Assembly (NCBI GenBank): GCA_003385605.1
Contig: QQUU01000089.1
Span: forward strand, 1-64,000
Direction of reading: 5' to 3'
Length of the DNA stretch: 64,000 nucleotides
DNA from: Bacteroidota bacterium
GTDB taxonomy: Bacteria > Bacteroidota > Bacteroidia > Flavobacteriales > Schleiferiaceae
The translations under genes were made by a program, and so were the position numbers. Of the stretch, positions 60,001 to 64,000 are shown piece after piece. The notes under the pieces were generated by a model that was not told the DNA's origin, made no database searches, and worked only from the letters and a program-made list of their open reading frames with translations. Positions within the stretch are counted from its first letter, which is position 1. The number at the start of each line of letters is the position of its first letter.

Positions 60001-61002
60001 ATGAGCGCAGACAAAGACGCCAAATTAAAGGCACTCAAACTCACAATGGACCGTATGGACAAGGCATACGGTAAAGGAACAGTAATGAAAATGGGCGATG
60101 CTCCGGTTATAGAAGTAGATTCTATTCCTACTGGATCATTGACTCTAGATATTGCGCTTGGTGTAGGTGGATATCCTACAGGTCGTGTGGTTGAAATCTA
60201 TGGACCAGAGAGTTCAGGTAAAACAACATTGACCTTACATGCCATTGCTGAATGTCAGCGCAAAGGCGGTATTGCCGCATTTATCGATGCGGAACATGCT
60301 TTTGATCGTTTTTATGCTGAAAAATTAGGCGTGAATACCGATGAGCTCATCGTCTCTCAACCAGATAATGGAGAGCAGGCTCTAGAGATTGCGGATAATC
60401 TAGTTCGCTCTGGAGCTATTGACATCCTCATTATTGATTCTGTGGCTGCATTGACACCAAAGGCTGAGATTGAAGGTGAAATGGGAGATGCGCGCGTTGG
60501 TCTGCAAGCGCGTTTGATGTCTCAAGCACTTAGAAAGCTTACGGGAACTATTAGTAAAACCAACTGCTCAGTAATTTTCATTAATCAGTTGCGTGAAAAG
60601 ATTGGAGTGATGTTCGGTAACCCAGAAACGACTACCGGTGGTAATGCCTTGAAATTCTACAGTTCGGTTCGTTTAGATATCCGTCGTTCTACTCAAATTA
60701 AGGATGGCGATAAAGTCATAGGTAACCGCACAAGAGTGAAGGTGGTTAAAAACAAAGTAGCCCCTCCATTCCGTTTGGCAGAATTTGACATCATGTATGG
60801 AATGGGTGTTTCAAAAGCGGGCGAATTAATCGATTTAGGTGTCGCTCACGATATCCTCACAAAAAGTGGATCTTGGTTCAGTTACGGCGAAACAAGATTG
60901 GGTCAAGGACGTGATACGGTCAAGCAGTTGTTCATTGATAATCCAGAATTGGCCGAAGAAGTCGAAGCAAAAATCAAAGCTGCACTAGCAGAAAACGACT
61001 AA
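60001..61002 (+). CDS. recA: Recombinase RecA
   Basis: 333 residues. Walker A is GPESSGKT (68-75), Walker B is [12 protein letters not shown], and the L1 and L2 DNA loops are intact ([20 protein letters not shown] in parts; [20 protein letters not shown] in parts). The C-terminal tail ([15 protein letters not shown]) is short and acidic, as usual. It promotes strand exchange in recombination and repair. It has its own promoter and terminator, so it is monocistronic. The gene start is fixed by the conserved [19 protein letters not shown] region and by the promoter spacing. Confidence 0.97.
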   Translation: MSADKDAKLKALKLTMDRMDKAYGKGTVMKMGDAPVIEVDSIPTGSLTLDIALGVGGYPTGRVVEIYGPESSGKTTLTLHAIAECQRKGGIAAFIDAEHAFDRFYAEKLGVNTDELIVSQPDNGEQALEIADNLVRSGAIDILIIDSVAALTPKAEIEGEMGDARVGLQARLMSQALRKLTGTISKTNCSVIFINQLREKIGVMFGNPETTTGGNALKFYSSVRLDIRRSTQIKDGDKVIGNRTRVKVVKNKVAPPFRLAEFDIMYGMGVSKAGELIDLGVAHDILTKSGSWFSYGETRLGQGRDTVKQLFIDNPELAEEVEAKIKAALAEND

Positions 61003-61031
61003 GTGTCTATTTTACACTAAGTTATATTGTC

Positions 61032-61059
61032 AAAGGCGCTGATTTTCAGCGCCTTTTGT
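61032..61059 (+). terminator. Rho-independent terminator after recA
   Basis: AAAGGCGCTGA-TTT-TCAGCGCCTTT is a perfect 11-bp stem 30 bases after the recA stop, ending in TTTTGTT. Confidence 0.9.
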
Positions 61060-61116
61060 TATTAACGTGTTCATATAAATTTAACGTTGAAACCAACTAA
61101 TCTGTGAAGACCTTGT

Positions 61117-61124
61117 TAAATTTG
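61117..61124 (+). promoter_or_regulatory. Putative -7 element of the TonB receptor promoter
   Basis: TAAATTTG fits TAnnTTTG, 28 bases before the ATG at 61153. A GTTG lies 27 bases upstream, longer than the usual spacing. Confidence 0.5.
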
Positions 61125-61152
61125 AGATGAATAACCATTTCAAAAACAAACA

Positions 61153-63690
61153 ATGAAAAAGGCTTTACTAATTGTTAGTGCTTTCATGGCGAGTTTCGCT
61201 GTTTCTGCACAGGACGCATCTGCAACAGCAGATTCCTTGTTCAACATGTTGGACGAGATTACAGTAGTATCCGATGTAATTGATGTTGCTGTAGCGCGTG
61301 AGACGCCTGTTGCAGTTTCAACAATCTCACCTTCGGACATCTCACTGAAAGTGGGTAACATGGAGTTCCCAGAAATCATGAACACTACGCCAGGTGTTTA
61401 TGCTACAAAACAAGGTGGTGGTTACGGTGACTCACGCATCTCTTTGCGTGGTTTCGACCAAACCAACACTTCTTTCTTGATTAACGGTCAGCCGGTAAAC
61501 GACATGGAAAACGGTCGTCTTTACTGGTCGAACTGGCAGGGTCTAACTGATGTTGCTTCTGGTATCCAGATTCAGCGTGGTTTAGGTGCTTCTAAGTTGG
61601 CTGTTCCTTCTGTGGGTGGTACAATCAGTATCTTCACAAAAGCAGCTGATATGAAAGAAGGCGGTTCGTTTACTCAAGCAGCAGGTAATGATGGTTACTT
61701 TAAATCTTCAGCTGTTTACAACACTGGTGTAAACGAGAAAGGTTGGGCGACTTCTTTGCTTTTGAGCCGTTGGATGGGTAACGGATACATCAACCAAACT
61801 CAAGGTGAAGGTTGGAACTACTTCGCTTCTGTGGGTTACGCTCCTAAAGGTTCTGATCACAGCTTGAACTTTACGTTCTTGGGTGCTGGTCAATGGCACC
61901 ACCAGCGTGATGTATGGGTAAGTATTCGTGATTACCAGCACTTTACTGCTGATAACGGTTTTAAAGGTGAAGGTGGCGAAATCAACCGTCGTTGGAACAC
62001 AAACGGTGGTACGCTTAACGGAGAAGAATTCTCTATGCGTCGTAACTTCTACAACAAACCTTTGGCAACGTTAAACTGGGATTGGGAAATTAACTCAACT
62101 TGGAAATTGGTTTCTTCTTTCTACGGTTCTGCAGGTCGTGGTGGTGGTACTGGTCCACGTGGTAACAACTACCGTGCTGCTGCATCTGATATCCTACCTT
62201 TCCGCAAGGATTTGTACGAGCACTACATCGAGAACGGAAGAGGATCAAGAAACGATGACGGTACTATCGATTACGATGCTGTAGTTGCTTCGAACCAAGA
62301 CAACACAGATGGTTACACTGGTGCTATCTCAGACTTCGCCGGTCAGCGTATCGGTTCGAACGGGTTCCGCGATAGCAACGTAAACCGCGAGATCTTGATT
62401 CGTCGTGCTTCGATGAACTCACACAACTGGCTTGGTGCAATCTCTAACCTTGAAGGTCAGTTTGGAAAAGTACGTACGTCTATCGGTGTTGATTTGAGAC
62501 AGTACAAAGGTTTCCACTATCGCGCCCTAAATCATCTAATGGGTCTTGATGGATACTACTCAACTGGTAACGATAACTCTGCTGGTCAGATCATCAATAC
62601 TACAGTTAATGCAAGCCCGTTCAACAACACTGGTTTGAACGGTCCTAAAATTGCTTACTACAACGTAGGTAACGTTGGTTGGGCCGGTCTTAACGGTTTG
62701 GTAGAATACAACGAGGACAACCTTTACAATGTAGTCCTTCAAGCAGGTCTTAGTAACCAAAGCTTCCAACGTGAGGATTACTTCGCTCAACCGGCAAACC
62801 CAATCTCTGATACTCAGAACTCTTTGGGTGGTTACGTGAAAGGTGGTGCTAACTACAACATGAACGATGCGTCGAACTTCTTCTTCAATGCAGGTTTCAT
62901 ATCACGTCAAGCACAGTTTGGTGCAGTATTCCCGAACTACGCAAATACGATTAACGAAGATTTGGAAAACGAGGAAATCGTTTCATTCGAAGCAGGTTAC
63001 GGTTACACATCGAACAACCTACGCATCAACGTGAACGCTTACTCTACTACTTGGGGTAACCGTTTCCAAACAGTTTCTTTGAGCAATGCTCAAGGTGTTG
63101 ACGGTACTGCTCAGTTCCGTGATATCGACGTACGTCACAACGGTTTGGAGATTGAAGCAGATTACTTTGCTACTGACAAACTACGTTTGAAAGCAATGAC
63201 TTCATTCGGTGACTGGAGATACACTAAAGACTTTACTGCTACTTTATTTGATGACAACCAACAAGCAATCGGTGAAGGTACATTGTACTTGAAAGGTGCT
63301 AAGGTTGGTGATGCAGCACAAACTACTGCATACTTCACAGCAGATTACACTGTAGCTAAAGGTGCTAGCATTGATCTAGGTCTACGTCTAGTTGACGGAT
63401 TGTACGCTGACTTCTCAATCGTTGATGAAGAATTCTACGCTCCTGATAACAGAGGTGCAGTAAAGCTTCCTTCTTACGGTCTAATCGATTTGGGTGCTAC
63501 TTACAGAATGAACGGATTTACTTTCCGTTTGAACGTGAACAACTTGGCAAACACAGTATACATTGCTGAGTCTAACACAAGTATTCACGCTGAAGATGGT
63601 GACCCAACATGGAACGGTATCAACACTGCTAACTCAGTGTGGTTCGGTTTCGGTCGTACGTGGAACGCTTCTTTGCGTTACAACTTCTAA
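61153..63690 (+). CDS. TonB-dependent receptor
   Basis: 845 residues, complete. A signal peptide (LLIVSAFMASFAVSAQ) is followed by a short region and then LDEITVVSDVIDVAVARETP, a TonB-box-like start. The plug domain (about 45-165) has MNTTPGVYATKQGGGYGDS, ISLRGFDQTNTSFLINGQPV and IQIQRGLGASKLAVPSVGGT, all typical. The barrel runs to the final WNASLRYNF (C-terminal Phe for Bam insertion). There is no N-terminal carboxypeptidase-like domain, so it is not SusC-type. Substrate is unknown. Uniform use of favoured codons (GGT, AAC, CGT, TTC) suggests high expression. It stands alone between terminators. Confidence 0.93.
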   Translation: MKKALLIVSAFMASFAVSAQDASATADSLFNMLDEITVVSDVIDVAVARETPVAVSTISPSDISLKVGNMEFPEIMNTTPGVYATKQGGGYGDSRISLRGFDQTNTSFLINGQPVNDMENGRLYWSNWQGLTDVASGIQIQRGLGASKLAVPSVGGTISIFTKAADMKEGGSFTQAAGNDGYFKSSAVYNTGVNEKGWATSLLLSRWMGNGYINQTQGEGWNYFASVGYAPKGSDHSLNFTFLGAGQWHHQRDVWVSIRDYQHFTADNGFKGEGGEINRRWNTNGGTLNGEEFSMRRNFYNKPLATLNWDWEINSTWKLVSSFYGSAGRGGGTGPRGNNYRAAASDILPFRKDLYEHYIENGRGSRNDDGTIDYDAVVASNQDNTDGYTGAISDFAGQRIGSNGFRDSNVNREILIRRASMNSHNWLGAISNLEGQFGKVRTSIGVDLRQYKGFHYRALNHLMGLDGYYSTGNDNSAGQIINTTVNASPFNNTGLNGPKIAYYNVGNVGWAGLNGLVEYNEDNLYNVVLQAGLSNQSFQREDYFAQPANPISDTQNSLGGYVKGGANYNMNDASNFFFNAGFISRQAQFGAVFPNYANTINEDLENEEIVSFEAGYGYTSNNLRINVNAYSTTWGNRFQTVSLSNAQGVDGTAQFRDIDVRHNGLEIEADYFATDKLRLKAMTSFGDWRYTKDFTATLFDDNQQAIGEGTLYLKGAKVGDAAQTTAYFTADYTVAKGASIDLGLRLVDGLYADFSIVDEEFYAPDNRGAVKLPSYGLIDLGATYRMNGFTFRLNVNNLANTVYIAESNTSIHAEDGDPTWNGINTANSVWFGFGRTWNASLRYNF

Positions 63691-63711
63691 GAGTCGATTT
63701 ATTTGATTCTC

Positions 63712-63741
63712 AGCCCCGCCGCTTGGCGGGGCTTTTTTTTT
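63712..63741 (+). terminator. Rho-independent terminator after the TonB receptor
   Basis: AGCCCCGCC-GCTT-GGCGGGGCT is a perfect 9-bp stem followed by eight further T residues. Confidence 0.93.
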
Positions 63742-63757
63742 GCCTCATTTTTGGGAA

Positions 63758-64000
63758 ATGAATTTGACCCTATTGCACAAAGCCGCCCTTTATTCGATTG
63801 TCGCTAGCTTCTTCTTTGCTTGTTCATCTCCAAATGAGGAGTTGACCACGCAGCAAGAGGATGCTGCTGAGGAATTGGCCCCAGTGAACAAGGGGCGTTC
63901 TGCATTAGACAGTTTAAATGCTCTTATTATTGACGATCCAAATGATTTGGATGTGCTTGAATCGCGAGCACGACTGTATTTAGGTGCAAGAAACCTTGCC
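63758..64000 (+). CDS. Lipoprotein with TPR-like start (3' end outside window)
   Basis: The first 81 codons of a gene that runs off the window. The N-terminus is a type II signal peptide (KAALYSIVASFFFAC; lipobox FFAC, acylated Cys at residue 22), then a Ser/Glu/Gln-rich spacer (SSPNEELTTQQEDAAEE). From residue 50 the pattern ALDSLNALIIDDPNDLDVLE followed by SRARLYLGARNLA looks like a TPR repeat. It is probably an outer-membrane-anchored scaffold. It lies 17 bases after the terminator T run, so it must have its own promoter; a near-match CATTTTTG sits just upstream. Family not identified. Confidence 0.72.
   Translation, partial: MNLTLLHKAALYSIVASFFFACSSPNEELTTQQEDAAEELAPVNKGRSALDSLNALIIDDPNDLDVLESRARLYLGARNLA

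Noticed and set aside
1-64000. Mobile elements, prophage or defence islands
   Set aside because: No transposase, integrase, phage structural, restriction-modification, toxin-antitoxin or Cas genes could be recognised on either strand.

Overview
The window is a gene-dense stretch of a chromosome from the phylum Bacteroidota, most likely a marine member of the Flavobacteriales (a Schleiferiaceae/Cryomorphaceae-like lineage is my guess, not proven). Seen in the sequence: C-terminal type IX secretion (T9SS) sorting domains on secreted proteins, the gliding genes gldB and gldC, a MurE with the meso-DAP motif DNPR, an FtsZ with a long acidic tail, TonB-dependent receptors, and promoters with the Bacteroidota -7 element TAnnTTTG. 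I see no insertion sequence, prophage, CRISPR array or recognisable defence island.

Layout. 1-4086: a translationally coupled trio, a TonB-dependent receptor (5' end outside the window), a PorV/PorQ-like barrel and a beta-propeller-like lipoprotein. 4166-9031: a 1621-residue modular T9SS cargo protein built partly from an in-frame duplication. 9138-13949 (minus): a surface-glycan type cluster of sulfotransferase, GT2 glycosyltransferase, second sulfotransferase, 2OG-Fe(II) oxygenase and flippase, with a third sulfotransferase at 18150. 13985-17876: glycerol use (glpD, glpK, divergent glpF). 19289-20350: a secreted endonuclease I. 20436-36809 (minus): a compact 14-gene division and cell-wall (dcw) run, mraZ-rsmH-ftsL-ftsI-murE-mraY-murD-ftsW-murG-murC-ftsQ-ftsA-ftsZ-yqeY, without murF, ddl or murB. 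37042-39829: engB, gldC, gldB and nadE. 39830-46660: an N-glycan breakdown locus (GH92, glycosylasparaginase, GH20, CutC). 46717-51359: lipoprotein, ribF, membrane protein, tRNA-Leu(UAG), flavin reductase-like protein, DUF3127 and aat. 51348-54365: a lone DppC-like permease and an S41 protease. 54510-57830: tig-clpP-clpX. 57897-61002: yebC, nth, bcp and recA. 61153 to the end: a second TonB receptor and the start of a TPR-type lipoprotein.

How the genes work together. Most of the window is core housekeeping: septal peptidoglycan synthesis and Z-ring assembly, protein quality control, DNA repair and cofactor synthesis (NAD, FAD). The accessory part concerns the cell surface: T9SS export, sulfated glycan production, uptake through TonB receptors and stripping of eukaryote-type N-glycans.

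I did not find a clearly new multi-gene system. The best leads are the coupled receptor/PorQ-like/propeller trio, the sulfotransferase cluster, CutC inside the N-glycan locus, the 840-residue FtsZ, the MraZ-box and DnaA-box arrangement upstream of mraZ, a DUF3127 protein with an SSB-like tail, an endonuclease III without iron-sulfur cysteines, a GldB without a lipobox cysteine, and alternative RNA pairings downstream of tRNA-Leu.
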